Source of the DNA: an uncultured bacterium
GTDB taxonomy: Bacteria > Bacillota_I > Bacilli_A > RFN20 > CAG-826
NCBI GenBank assembly: GCA_949285665.1
Contig: CASDYC010000001.1
Coordinates: 131,376 to 195,375 of the forward strand
DNA: 64,000 nt
Direction of reading: 5' to 3'
Of the stretch, positions 54,445-62,885 are shown in pieces. A program made the position numbers and the translations under genes. Under the pieces are notes generated by a model that worked only from the letters and a program-made list of their open reading frames with translations, had not been told where the DNA came from and made no database searches. Positions within the stretch are counted from its first letter, which is position 1. Each line of letters opens with the position of its first letter.

Positions 54445-54761
54445 AAAATATGCTTAATATCGGTTCTTTTTGATTTTTTATAAATTAAAATATTTCTTCC
54501 AATTTGTTGTACTACTTCGCACTTTAATTTATCTATGAGCATTAATTCTAGCTCATTTATTGAATAAGGACATGTTTTTAGGATAGTTATTTTAATTAGT
54601 TCATTTTTATTTAGACCATTTTCTAAACTTAAAATAACATTTTCATCAATCATGCCTTTTCCTAAAATGTATTTGTTAACGCCATTTGAATTGGCTAAAT
54701 GTTTTAATCGAGATTTTTCTTTACTTGTTAACATGAACTTTTGATCTTGTATGATATACAT
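54441..54761 (-). CDS. yhbY: YhbY/YqeI RNA-binding protein (CRM domain)
   Basis: A small CRM-domain protein: LTSKEKSRLKHLANSNGVNKYILGKGMIDENV, then KNELIKITILK and VVQQIGRNILIYKKSK. YhbY binds pre-50S particles. The frame opens at 54761 (106 aa, AAAGGAG 3 nt upstream), but the family normally begins MLTSKEK, which would be ATG 54734 (97 aa). I give the longer frame and regard the start as undecided. It overlaps yqeH. Confidence 0.88.
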   Translation of the reverse strand: MYIIQDQKFMLTSKEKSRLKHLANSNGVNKYILGKGMIDENVILSLENGLNKNELIKITILKTCPYSINELELMLIDKLKCEVVQQIGRNILIYKKSKRTDIKHIL

Positions 54762-55857
54762 ACACTCCTTTAGGTAGTGTTACTCTAAATAATTGATTAT
54801 TAGCTTTGAATGAAATCCATCCTAAACCTAAAATTCCTATATCTCTCCAACCTTCTTCATCAACTTTTATATCATAAATATCAAATTTAGTATAATCATC
54901 ATATCCTTTTAAAGTTGGCTTTAAGCCTTTTTTAATTCCTTCAAAGAATAATTCATCTAAATTTTTACCTTTTACAATGTTTACTTGAATTTTATTAGAG
55001 ACATATACTTCAACATTGGTTTTCTTTCCTTCTAATAAATCAATTCTAGCTAACCCACCAATAAAAATAGAGTTATTTGGATTTAAAATTGCCTTTTTTG
55101 GAATGACTAATGATTTTGGTGAAATTGTATTAATTAATGATTTATCGCAAATATCATAGAATTGATTATCGGTTTTGATACCTGGAACATCATACATATT
55201 TGTTGTTTTATCAAGAGGAATTTCGGTAACTCTTAAGTCGGTTCCTGGAAATTCAGTTAATGTAATTAATCTATTTGTATTGTTAGAATAATGTCTTAAG
55301 AATGCATTTGCAATTGTTGTTTTACCACTATTTTGAAATCCAATTAAATAAACATCTTTATTATTTCTATAATTCATTATTTCTTGAGTTAAAAGATCAA
55401 TATTATAATCATTTAATGAACTAGCAATAATTACTTTTTGAATATTTAATCCAATAACTCTTAATCTGTGATATACATATGCTTTAATATCTTCATCTTT
55501 AATTTTTGGAGATAAAGTATCTCTTTTATTTGCAACAACAATAACATTTGTCTCACCAAGCGTTTTAGAGAATCTTTCAGGAACAGAACCTTCAAATGAA
55601 AATAAATCAATAACTAAAACAACTAAAGATTCAGTTTGTTTAGCTTTTTCTAAAATTAAATAGAATTTATCATCAAATTCATTTGTTTTTGGAGTTGAAT
55701 TAAAAATAGCTTTTTCAAAACAAGAATTACATAAAAGTATTTCACTTTTGTGATTATTATAAACATCTGAAATAATATAACCTGGTGAATTTTCATCTTT
55801 ATCTTGTAAAATTGTTCCACACTTATAGCATCTTAATACTTTTCTAATTGTTCCCAT
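54721..55857 (-). CDS. yqeH: Ribosome biogenesis GTPase YqeH
   Basis: 378 aa circularly permuted GTPase. An N-terminal zinc finger (CYKCG ... CNSCFEKA) precedes G4 (VVANKRD), G5 (IIASS), G1 (IGFQNSGKTTIANAF), G2 and G3 (YDVPGIKTD), the permuted order that defines the family. It is needed for 30S assembly. The ATG overlaps the yqeG stop by 14 bp, with GGAGG upstream. Confidence 0.96.
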   Translation of the reverse strand: MGTIRKVLRCYKCGTILQDKDENSPGYIISDVYNNHKSEILLCNSCFEKAIFNSTPKTNEFDDKFYLILEKAKQTESLVVLVIDLFSFEGSVPERFSKTLGETNVIVVANKRDTLSPKIKDEDIKAYVYHRLRVIGLNIQKVIIASSLNDYNIDLLTQEIMNYRNNKDVYLIGFQNSGKTTIANAFLRHYSNNTNRLITLTEFPGTDLRVTEIPLDKTTNMYDVPGIKTDNQFYDICDKSLINTISPKSLVIPKKAILNPNNSIFIGGLARIDLLEGKKTNVEVYVSNKIQVNIVKGKNLDELFFEGIKKGLKPTLKGYDDYTKFDIYDIKVDEEGWRDIGILGLGWISFKANNQLFRVTLPKGVYVYHTRSKVHVNK

Positions 55858-56374
55858 AAATCCTCCAATCTTTTAGTAAATTTTTCTTTTTTAATTTATT
55901 TCTTATTTTTTTGTCGAAAAATCTATTAAATCTAGTTACTGGTTGATCAACCTCAACTAGTTTATCACACAATATCGTTTTAATTTTTGCTCTATTTCCA
56001 GCAACAATATCTGTGACTGTTTGATCTCCTATTAGTATAACATTTTTCTTATCTATAGAGTATTGTTTAAGATATCTTTTTATTTTAAATGCAAATGGTT
56101 TCATTGAGTTAGAAATAAAATCAATATTTAAACTTTTACAATAATTAGAAACTCTATTTGATTTATTATTTGAAATTACAATCGGTTTAATATTTTCTTT
56201 TTTAAAATTATTTATCAAATTTTGAGCGTTTTCTGATGGAATAAAAGAATTATATGCATCAAGTGTATTATCTAAATCTAATAAAATTACTTTAATATTT
56301 TGTTTGATAAAAAAATCAACTGGAATTTCATATATATTTTTGGCATAAAATGTAGGAATAAATTTTTTAAACAC
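55844..56374 (-). CDS. yqeG: YqeG family HAD phosphatase
   Basis: 176 aa, GTG start with GGAG upstream. HAD motif I is LLDLDNTLDAYNS, motif II VISNNKSNR, motif III/IV KPFAFKIKRYLK and LIGDQTVTDIVAGNRA. YqeG family IIIA phosphatases are related to phosphatidylglycerophosphatase; the substrate is not established here. First gene of the yqeG-yqeH-yhbY-yqeK-rsfS run, 3 bp after parC. Confidence 0.92.
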   Translation of the reverse strand: MFKKFIPTFYAKNIYEIPVDFFIKQNIKVILLDLDNTLDAYNSFIPSENAQNLINNFKKENIKPIVISNNKSNRVSNYCKSLNIDFISNSMKPFAFKIKRYLKQYSIDKKNVILIGDQTVTDIVAGNRAKIKTILCDKLVEVDQPVTRFNRFFDKKIRNKLKKKNLLKDWRIYGNN

Positions 56375-56377
56375 TAA

Positions 56378-58954
56378 TTAATCTCCAAAATCTTCAAAAA
56401 TAGACACCTGTGAATAGTTCTTTTTAGATTTATTATCTTCATTATCACCATTATCTTCTTCGCTAAAATTATAAACCTTTTCAATTTTAATGTCTTTAGT
56501 GATATTTTCTAAATCGATAATGTATGCTTTTGTATATTTTGATGATATATTTTCTGAAGTAACATATTCACTTTTGCTCTTTTTAAAATCTGTTATTTCT
56601 ATTGTATTTAATTCTGCCCTTTCATTTAACATATAAACAACGAAAGGTTCGTTTTTATCAATAATTTTTGACATATAAACTAAATTATTTACGTCTGATT
56701 TAAATACTTTGAAAGCTCTTGAAATTTTGCCAAGTCTATTTGTTAATTCGATATCATTTGAGTCAATTATTTTCTTACAACCTTTATCTGTAATTAATAA
56801 AATTTTAGTCTTTTCATTATTTTTATAATTTAATAAACCCATAACAAAATTTCTGTCTTTTAAACCATTAATTGATTTAACACCAGAAGTCTTATTACCA
56901 TAAATAGTTAATTCGCTCTCGTTAAAATATGTTACACTACCATTTGTCGTAAAAATCATTAAATTATCATTACCGGTTGTAAAGCAGACATCGACTAATT
57001 CATCTCCCTTAAGCATTTTCATCATTTGAATAGGTTTTGATGTCCTTGAAGCATAAAATTCTGATAATCTAGTTTTCTTAATTTGTCCAAATTTAGTTAT
57101 TGACACAATTAAAACATCATTTAAAAATTCTTCTACGGACAAACATTTAATAATTTTTTCTTCAAAAGGTAAATTTATTAAATAATTTATATGTTTACCT
57201 TCATCTTTCCACTTTCCTTCAATTATGTCATCAACTGGAATTTGTAAATAATTTCCTTTATTAGTAAAGGCTAATATGTAATTTATTGTATTGCTCATGC
57301 CCCGACAAACTAATCTATCACCAGTTTTAACTCCTGGTAGGAAAGAATTTGAACTTTTATATGATTTTAATGATGAACGTTTTACATAACCATCAGATGT
57401 TATTGCAACATAAACATCTTCTTTAACGATTAAATCTCTTGGATTAATTTCAACTTTTTCTTGCTTCTCGATTATATTTGTCTTTCTATCTACTGAATAT
57501 CTACTAGAAATCGACTTTAATTCTACTATAATTCTCCTATCTAGCTTTTTCCTATCTAAAAGTAAGGAATTTAGCTCTTTGATTTCTAAATTTAATGAAT
57601 CGCGTTCTTCTATTATTTTTGTTATATCAGTATTTGATAATCTATATAATTGAAGATTAGCAATTGACTCAGCTTGATCATTATCAAATCCATATTTAAT
57701 CATTAAATTATTAATAACATCTTGTCTATTACTTGAAGCTTTAATTGTTTTAATTACATCATCTAAAATTGAAATTGCTTTTTCTAAACCATTTAATATA
57801 TTGACTCTTTTTTTGTCTTTTGTTAAATCAAATTTGAATTCTCGTGTATAAACATCGACTTGGTGAGCAATATAAGTATCAATATATTTATCTAAGGTCA
57901 TTATTTGTGGCCTACCATTGACAATTGCATACATATTTACAGAATAATATGTTCTCAAGTCAGTTTTATTAAGTAAATAATTTAAAATAAGTTCTGCATT
58001 AGCGTCTTTTTTTAATTCAACAATTATTTTTAATGAATGCATTTCTGTTGCATCTATTACATCTAAAATGCCATCTATTTCATGACTTACTTTAATTTTT
58101 TCAATTGCATAAACTAAATCTTTTTTAACAACTTTATATGGAATTTCACTTATTATGATAGATTTTTTGTCTTTTTCTTCAACAATTTCGTATTTTGAAA
58201 TAACTTCTATTCTTCCTTTTCCATTTTTATATATGTTTTTTAATTCTTCACAATCATAAATTGATCCACCAGTAGGAAAATCAGGACCTTTTAAAAATTG
58301 TAATAAATCATCAATTGAACATGTTTTATGATTTATTCTATAAATAACTGCATCTATTAATTCTCTTAAATTATGTGGTGGAATTTCAGTTGCAATTGCT
58401 ACAGCAATACCTTCAGAACCATTTAAAAATAGATTTGGAAAATGTGCTGGCAAAACAGTAGGTTCAAGTTCAGTATCATCAAAATTTAAAGTCATATCAA
58501 CAGTATCTTTATCAATTGATGCTACTAATTCTTCGGCTAATTTTGATAATCTAGCCTCTGTGTATCTACTTGCAGCTGGTCCATCACCATCAATTGAACC
58601 TTTATTACCTTGAAAATCAATTAAAGGCATATTAATTTTCCAGTCTTGAGCCATTCTTGCCAAAGCTTCATATATTGAAGAATCACCATGAGGATGAAAT
58701 TTACCCATAACATCACCTACTATACGAGTACATTTTTTAGTAGGTTTATTGAAAAAATATCCATTCACATACATGGAATAAATAATACGTCTTTGAACTG
58801 GTTTTAAGCCATCTCTTGCATCAGGCAATGCTCTATTTTTAATGACATCTTCAGCATAAATTGAGTAATCATCACCCATTACTTGATCTAAAGATGAAGT
58901 ATTAATATTTTCAACAATTTCTTCAACGACTTTATTATTTTTACTTCTTGCCAT
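56378..58954 (-). CDS. parC: DNA topoisomerase IV subunit A
   Basis: 858 aa type II topoisomerase A subunit. N-terminal winged helix with RALPDARDGLKPVQRRIIYSM and the active Tyr in AASRYTEARLSK; quinolone-determining region GDSSIYEALARMAQDW. The C-terminal beta-pinwheel lacks the GyrA box (QRRGGKG) and has VKRSSLKSYKSS, typical of ParC. With its plsY-parE-parC context it is ParC rather than GyrA. It decatenates daughter chromosomes. Overlaps parE by 14 bp. C-terminus is acidic/Asn-rich. Confidence 0.93.
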   Translation of the reverse strand: MARSKNNKVVEEIVENINTSSLDQVMGDDYSIYAEDVIKNRALPDARDGLKPVQRRIIYSMYVNGYFFNKPTKKCTRIVGDVMGKFHPHGDSSIYEALARMAQDWKINMPLIDFQGNKGSIDGDGPAASRYTEARLSKLAEELVASIDKDTVDMTLNFDDTELEPTVLPAHFPNLFLNGSEGIAVAIATEIPPHNLRELIDAVIYRINHKTCSIDDLLQFLKGPDFPTGGSIYDCEELKNIYKNGKGRIEVISKYEIVEEKDKKSIIISEIPYKVVKKDLVYAIEKIKVSHEIDGILDVIDATEMHSLKIIVELKKDANAELILNYLLNKTDLRTYYSVNMYAIVNGRPQIMTLDKYIDTYIAHQVDVYTREFKFDLTKDKKRVNILNGLEKAISILDDVIKTIKASSNRQDVINNLMIKYGFDNDQAESIANLQLYRLSNTDITKIIEERDSLNLEIKELNSLLLDRKKLDRRIIVELKSISSRYSVDRKTNIIEKQEKVEINPRDLIVKEDVYVAITSDGYVKRSSLKSYKSSNSFLPGVKTGDRLVCRGMSNTINYILAFTNKGNYLQIPVDDIIEGKWKDEGKHINYLINLPFEEKIIKCLSVEEFLNDVLIVSITKFGQIKKTRLSEFYASRTSKPIQMMKMLKGDELVDVCFTTGNDNLMIFTTNGSVTYFNESELTIYGNKTSGVKSINGLKDRNFVMGLLNYKNNEKTKILLITDKGCKKIIDSNDIELTNRLGKISRAFKVFKSDVNNLVYMSKIIDKNEPFVVYMLNERAELNTIEITDFKKSKSEYVTSENISSKYTKAYIIDLENITKDIKIEKVYNFSEEDNGDNEDNKSKKNYSQVSIFEDFGD

Positions 58955-60908
58955 TTAATTTTACCTCATCCTTAAATGTGTCTACTTTGTTAAAATCAAC
59001 ATTTTCTTCAACCCATTTTCTTCTTTCATTAGAATCATTACCCATTAAAACACTAATTCTTCTTTCAACAGATAAAGGATCTTCAATTGATATTCGAATT
59101 AATTGACGTGTTTTTTTATTCATTGTTGTTGATTTTAATTGATCAGGATTCATCTCTCCAAGACCTTTGTATCGAGCAACTTTATAACCTGCTCCGATTT
59201 TTTTCTTTGCTTCTGCTAATTCAGAATTATTCCAACAATAAATTTGTTGTTTATTTTTGTTATCGTCTTTATAAACTCTATATAGTGGAGGTACAGCAAC
59301 ATAAACCATACCATTCATAATCAATGGTCTCATATAATGATAAAAGAAAGTCAATAGTAAAGTTTGAATATGAGCACCATCGGTATCAGCATCAGTCATA
59401 ATAATAATTTTCCCATATCTTGATGAATTTACATCAAAATTTTGTCCATAACCAGCACCAATTGTATTAATTAGCGTACCAAGTTCTTCATTTTTTAACA
59501 TTTTTTCCGTTGAAATAGAATCAACATTTAAAGGCTTTCCTCTAAGTGGAAGAATTGCTTGATACATATGATCTCTTGCTAATTTAGCACTACCACCAGC
59601 TGAATCACCTTCAACAATAAATAATTCGTTTAATTTATAATCTTTTGATTGAGCTTGACATAATTTATTTGATAATGGAAGATCATTTTTTGATTTTTTA
59701 CTATTCCTTAATTCTTCTTTTGTTTTTCTAGCAGCAATTCTTTCTCTTTGAGATTCTAAACATTTAGTAATTATATCAACTGCAAATTGTTTATTTTCTT
59801 GTAAATAATGTGTAAAAGATGTGTAAAAGAAATTTGAAACAGCCGACATCGCTTCTTGAGTTCCTAATTTAGCCTTGGTTTGACCTTCAAATTCAAGTCT
59901 ACTTTCTGGAATTTTTAATGCAATAATACTTGTTAATCCTTGTCTTACATCGTTTGCTTCGAATCTTTGCTTATTTTTTAATAACTTATTTTCTTCTGCA
60001 TAATCGTTAATTGCTTTTGTTAAAGCAACTTTAAAACCAGATTCGTGAGTTCCGCCTTCTCTAGTTCTTACATTATTTACATATGAAAGTATTGTTTCGT
60101 TATAATCATCACTACAATATTGAAGAGCAATTTTTATTTTAATATCAGAAGAATTATCTTCAAAATAGACAACATCCGAGATTGGTTTTTTATTTTGATT
60201 AATATTTTTAATATATTCGCTTAAACCATCTTTATAATAAAAATCAACTTCCTCATTGCTAATCCTTTCATCTTTTAATTTAAAATGAACATTCTGTAAT
60301 AAAAATGCAGATTCTTGTAAGTGATTTTTAATTACATCATATTTAAAATCCGTTGTACTAAAAATTCTTGGATCTGGTTTAAATGTTATTACTGTTCCAT
60401 GCTTTGTTGTGTTTCCTAAAATAGTTAGTGGTTTCGCTAATTTCCTTCCGCCATCTTCAAATCTTATATTATATATTTTGCCATCTCTATAAACAGTTGC
60501 ATCAAAAAATTCACTTAAGGCATTTGTAACACTGCTTCCAACACCGTGTAAACCAGCACTTGATGAATAAGCATTGTCATTAAATTTGCCACCAGAGTGT
60601 AATGTTGATAAAATCAATTGAATTGTTGGAATTTTTTCTTTTTTATGAATTCCACAAGGAATTCCTCTTCCTTCATCAGATACAGTTATCGAACCATCTT
60701 TATGTATACACACAGAAATCTTATTTCCATAACCATTTAAAGCTTCATCAACAGCATTATCGACAATTTCCCATACTAAATGATGTAAACCGGTTGAATT
60801 TGTGCTACCGATATACATAGCAGGTCTTACTCTAACACCTTCTAAACCTTCCAAAACAACTATATCATTTTCATCGTAAGTGTGTTTATTTTTAATTTCT
60901 TCGCTCAT
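58941..60908 (-). CDS. parE: DNA topoisomerase IV subunit B
   Basis: 655 aa. GHKL ATPase with VRPAMYIGSTNSTGLHHLVW, DEGRGIPCGIHK and GLHGVGSSVTNALSE; TOPRIM with IVEGDSAGGSAKLARD and TDADTDGAHIQ; C-terminal YKGLGEMNPDQL. It is divergent from plsY, as parE is in Bacilli. A TG-extended -10 (TATAAT 60926-60921) lies 12 nt before the ATG, giving a leader of only a few nucleotides with no Shine-Dalgarno. Confidence 0.94.
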   Translation of the reverse strand: MSEEIKNKHTYDENDIVVLEGLEGVRVRPAMYIGSTNSTGLHHLVWEIVDNAVDEALNGYGNKISVCIHKDGSITVSDEGRGIPCGIHKKEKIPTIQLILSTLHSGGKFNDNAYSSSAGLHGVGSSVTNALSEFFDATVYRDGKIYNIRFEDGGRKLAKPLTILGNTTKHGTVITFKPDPRIFSTTDFKYDVIKNHLQESAFLLQNVHFKLKDERISNEEVDFYYKDGLSEYIKNINQNKKPISDVVYFEDNSSDIKIKIALQYCSDDYNETILSYVNNVRTREGGTHESGFKVALTKAINDYAEENKLLKNKQRFEANDVRQGLTSIIALKIPESRLEFEGQTKAKLGTQEAMSAVSNFFYTSFTHYLQENKQFAVDIITKCLESQRERIAARKTKEELRNSKKSKNDLPLSNKLCQAQSKDYKLNELFIVEGDSAGGSAKLARDHMYQAILPLRGKPLNVDSISTEKMLKNEELGTLINTIGAGYGQNFDVNSSRYGKIIIMTDADTDGAHIQTLLLTFFYHYMRPLIMNGMVYVAVPPLYRVYKDDNKNKQQIYCWNNSELAEAKKKIGAGYKVARYKGLGEMNPDQLKSTTMNKKTRQLIRISIEDPLSVERRISVLMGNDSNERRKWVEENVDFNKVDTFKDEVKLNGKK

Positions 60909-60920
60909 AATATCTTTAAA

Positions 60921-60929
60921 ATTATATCA
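60921..60929 (-). promoter_or_regulatory. Extended -10 of parE-parC operon
   Basis: Minus-strand TGATATAAT ends 12 nt before the parE ATG; the leader would be about 5 nt. Confidence 0.6.
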
Positions 60930-60956
60930 AAAAATGTAAAAAAAATCATTTAATTT

Positions 60957-60965
60957 TGATATGAT
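60957..60965 (+). promoter_or_regulatory. Extended -10 of plsY (leaderless)
   Basis: TGATATGAT ends 8 nt before the plsY ATG (60974). No Shine-Dalgarno. Confidence 0.6.
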
Positions 60966-60973
60966 ATTTAAGT

Positions 60974-61711
60974 ATGTTTAACGATTTAAACCCTGCATTA
61001 GTTTATGCTGCAAACTCTTTAATTCCAATATTGAGTTTATTGTTTGGCTATCTTTGGGCTTCAATTCCAAATGCCGTAATCATCGGCAAAATATTTTACA
61101 AAAAAGATCCAAGAGACTTTGGAAGTCATAATCCTGGAGGAACAAATGTTATTCGAACTTTAGGGTATTTACCAGGAGTTATAGTAATTTTATTAGATAT
61201 GATTAAATCCATCGCTCCATTTTGGATAATGTTTTCGATTTTAAAATTTACTGAATTAAATAATTATTTATATAACGATGTGTTAAATTTATCAATTTGG
61301 ATTACTGCTTTTGGCTGTATATTAGGTCATTGTTATTCAATATTTTTAAAATTTAAAGGTGGAAAAGGTGTTGCAACTTATATGGGAACTCTTGGAACAT
61401 CAAATATTTTTCAATTAATTTTTGGATTTATAACTTTTATAACAACAATATCAGTTAAAAAAATTGTTAGTCTAGGATCAATTCTTGTTAGTATATTTGC
61501 TTGTTTAATTTCTTGGATATTATTTATTACTTATTCAGTTTATCCAGCAAGTCAAGAAGTAATAAATTTAATGTTTTTATATAATCCTGAATTATTAAGC
61601 ATGCATTGGAGTTATCCACTTATTGTTACATTAATGACATTTATATTATTATTTAGACACAAAGAAAATATTCAAAGATTAATTAAAAAAGTGGAAAAAG
61701 TAAATTATTAA
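60974..61711 (+). CDS. plsY: Glycerol-3-phosphate acyltransferase PlsY
   Basis: A 245 aa membrane enzyme. Motifs are SIPNAVIIGKIFYKKDPRDFGSHNPGGTNVIRTLG-type block (NPGGTN with Arg), the KFKGGKGVATYMGTLG glycine-rich loop, and HKENIQRL at the C-terminus. It transfers acyl from acyl-phosphate to glycerol-3-phosphate, starting phospholipid synthesis. It is somewhat longer than the usual ~200 residues, with an N-terminal extension and an enlarged loop (about 185-210). Divergent from parE; followed by a bidirectional terminator. Confidence 0.95.
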   Translation: MFNDLNPALVYAANSLIPILSLLFGYLWASIPNAVIIGKIFYKKDPRDFGSHNPGGTNVIRTLGYLPGVIVILLDMIKSIAPFWIMFSILKFTELNNYLYNDVLNLSIWITAFGCILGHCYSIFLKFKGGKGVATYMGTLGTSNIFQLIFGFITFITTISVKKIVSLGSILVSIFACLISWILFITYSVYPASQEVINLMFLYNPELLSMHWSYPLIVTLMTFILLFRHKENIQRLIKKVEKVNY

Positions 61712-61719
61712 TAAATAAA

Positions 61720-61747
61720 AAAAGTGCCTTAGTAAGGCACTTTTCTT
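61720..61747. terminator. Bidirectional terminator between plsY and yneF
   Basis: AAAAGTGCCTT (61720-61730) pairs perfectly with AAGGCACTTTT (61734-61744) around AGT, with A/T tracts on both sides. Confidence 0.9.
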
Positions 61748-61754
61748 TATATCA

Positions 61755-61994
61755 TTACTTTCTTTTAGTTTCTTTTTTTACACTATTCATTACTGCTCTA
61801 ATTTGAGCTTCGGAAGGTTTTCTTCCCATTTGCATATACATAGCTCTAATCATATTTTCATTAATTGGAGGATTTTTTTCAATTTCTCTTTGCATTAATT
61901 TACGAGCGACAAAATATCCAACAACTAATCCAATAACTAAAGCGCCAATAGCAATTCCAAGCCAACCACCATCAAATTCCATTAAAAAATTCAT
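61755..61994 (-). CDS. YneF family membrane protein (UPF0154)
   Basis: 79 aa from ATG 61994: one N-terminal transmembrane helix (GIAIGALVIGLVVGYFVARK) and the family block EIEKNPPINENMIRAMYMQMGRKPSEAQIRAVM. A longer frame from 62024 overlaps efp, while 61994 follows the efp stop by one base and has GGGAGAG upstream. Function unknown; widespread in Firmicutes and Mollicutes. In the efp operon here. Confidence 0.9.
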   Translation of the reverse strand: MNFLMEFDGGWLGIAIGALVIGLVVGYFVARKLMQREIEKNPPINENMIRAMYMQMGRKPSEAQIRAVMNSVKKETKRK

Positions 61995-61995
61995 A

Positions 61996-62556
61996 TTAGT
62001 TAGCTCTCCCGTCGTATTGTCCATTATCAGTTCTTACATAAATTTCTTCACCTTGAGAAATAAATAATGGAACTTTAACTTTTAAACCTGTTTCTAATAC
62101 AGCTTCTTTCATAGCCTTGTTAACGGTATCACCTCTTACAGCAGGTTCACATTCGGTTATTTTTAAAACAACTTTTGATGGTAATAAAACACCTAAAATT
62201 TCATCTCCAAAAGATGTAACATCTACTTCTTCATCGCCTCTTAAGAATTGACTTTCCCATTTTAGCGATTCTTTTGGTAATTCAATTTGTTCATATGTTG
62301 ATTGATCCATAAAAACTAAAAAGTCGCCACTATCGTATAAATATTGCATTTTCTTTTTATCAATTTTTACAGTTTCAATTGCATATCCACTATTTCTAGA
62401 CATTTCAGATATAGCGCCTGTACGAACATTTTTTACTTTTAATTTAACAACCATCTTACGCATTGCAGTTTTATTTAATAAAACATCTAAAACTTGATAT
62501 AAAACATTTTCTTCAAGAAAGTAATTGCCTACTTTTAATTCTGTAACATTTATCAT
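61996..62556 (-). CDS. efp: Elongation factor P with atypical tip loop
   Basis: 186 aa with three OB domains (KOW-like N-terminal domain, central and C-terminal). It aligns without gaps to B. subtilis EF-P through residues 1-47 (NxRTG at 43-47), but the tip loop KPGKG (29-33) reads KTAMR, so the Lys at 32 that is modified in B. subtilis is Met here, flanked by Arg33 and Lys34. EF-P relieves stalling at proline stretches. The C-terminal signature VPLFISQGEEIYVRTDNGQYDGR is normal. AAGGAG precedes the ATG. Confidence 0.93.
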   Translation of the reverse strand: MINVTELKVGNYFLEENVLYQVLDVLLNKTAMRKMVVKLKVKNVRTGAISEMSRNSGYAIETVKIDKKKMQYLYDSGDFLVFMDQSTYEQIELPKESLKWESQFLRGDEEVDVTSFGDEILGVLLPSKVVLKITECEPAVRGDTVNKAMKEAVLETGLKVKVPLFISQGEEIYVRTDNGQYDGRAN

Positions 62557-62585
62557 ATTAATTAACTCCTTTTTATAGCCCTAAT

Positions 62586-62591
62586 ATTATA
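62586..62591 (-). promoter_or_regulatory. Candidate -10 of efp-yneF
   Basis: ATTATA on the plus strand (TATAAT on the minus) lies 30 nt upstream of the efp ATG, followed on the minus strand by AAAAAGGAG. Confidence 0.5.
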
Positions 62592-62630
62592 CATTATTTT
62601 TTGGTTAATTTAAAATCTTAAATAAACTAA

Positions 62631-62653
62631 AAATAAGGGATTAACCCTTATTT
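62631..62653 (-). terminator. Terminator of rpmG, overlapping its stop codon
   Basis: AAATAAGGG (62631-62639) pairs with CCCTTATTT (62645-62653) around a 5 nt loop; on the minus strand a T-rich stretch follows. The stem includes the rpmG stop codon (62648-62650). Confidence 0.75.
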
Positions 62654-62803
62654 CTTTTCTTTATGTAATGTAACTTTTCTACATTTTTTACAATATTTTT
62701 TTAATTCAATTCTATCTGGATGAAGTTTTTTATTTCTTTCAGTTTCATAGTTTTCTTCGCCGCAGACGGTACATTTTAATATTACATCATCTCTTTTTTT
62801 CAT
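62648..62803 (-). CDS. rpmG: 50S ribosomal protein L33
   Basis: A 51 aa gene. The sequence begins [19 protein letters not shown] and continues with [18 protein letters not shown] and [10 protein letters not shown]. Both CxxC pairs are present, so this is the zinc-binding (C+) form. AAAGGA lies upstream on the minus strand, and a terminator overlaps the stop codon. Confidence 0.95.
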   Translation of the reverse strand: MKKRDDVILKCTVCGEENYETERNKKLHPDRIELKKYCKKCRKVTLHKEKK

Positions 62804-62872
62804 TTTTTTAATAGTCCTTTCTTTATGCTAGAAAATTTTACCACAATAATTAAAAATTTACTATAAAATAAT

Positions 62873-62878
62873 TATAAT
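62873..62878 (+). promoter_or_regulatory. -10 element of ispG (leaderless)
   Basis: A perfect TATAAT ends 7 nt before the ispG ATG (62886); no Shine-Dalgarno. Confidence 0.65.
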
Positions 62879-62885
62879 ATTAATT

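Noticed and set aside
56378-60908. Calling the topoisomerase pair gyrB-gyrA
   Set aside because: The A subunit lacks the GyrA box and the pair is divergent from plsY, the parE-parC context of Bacilli.
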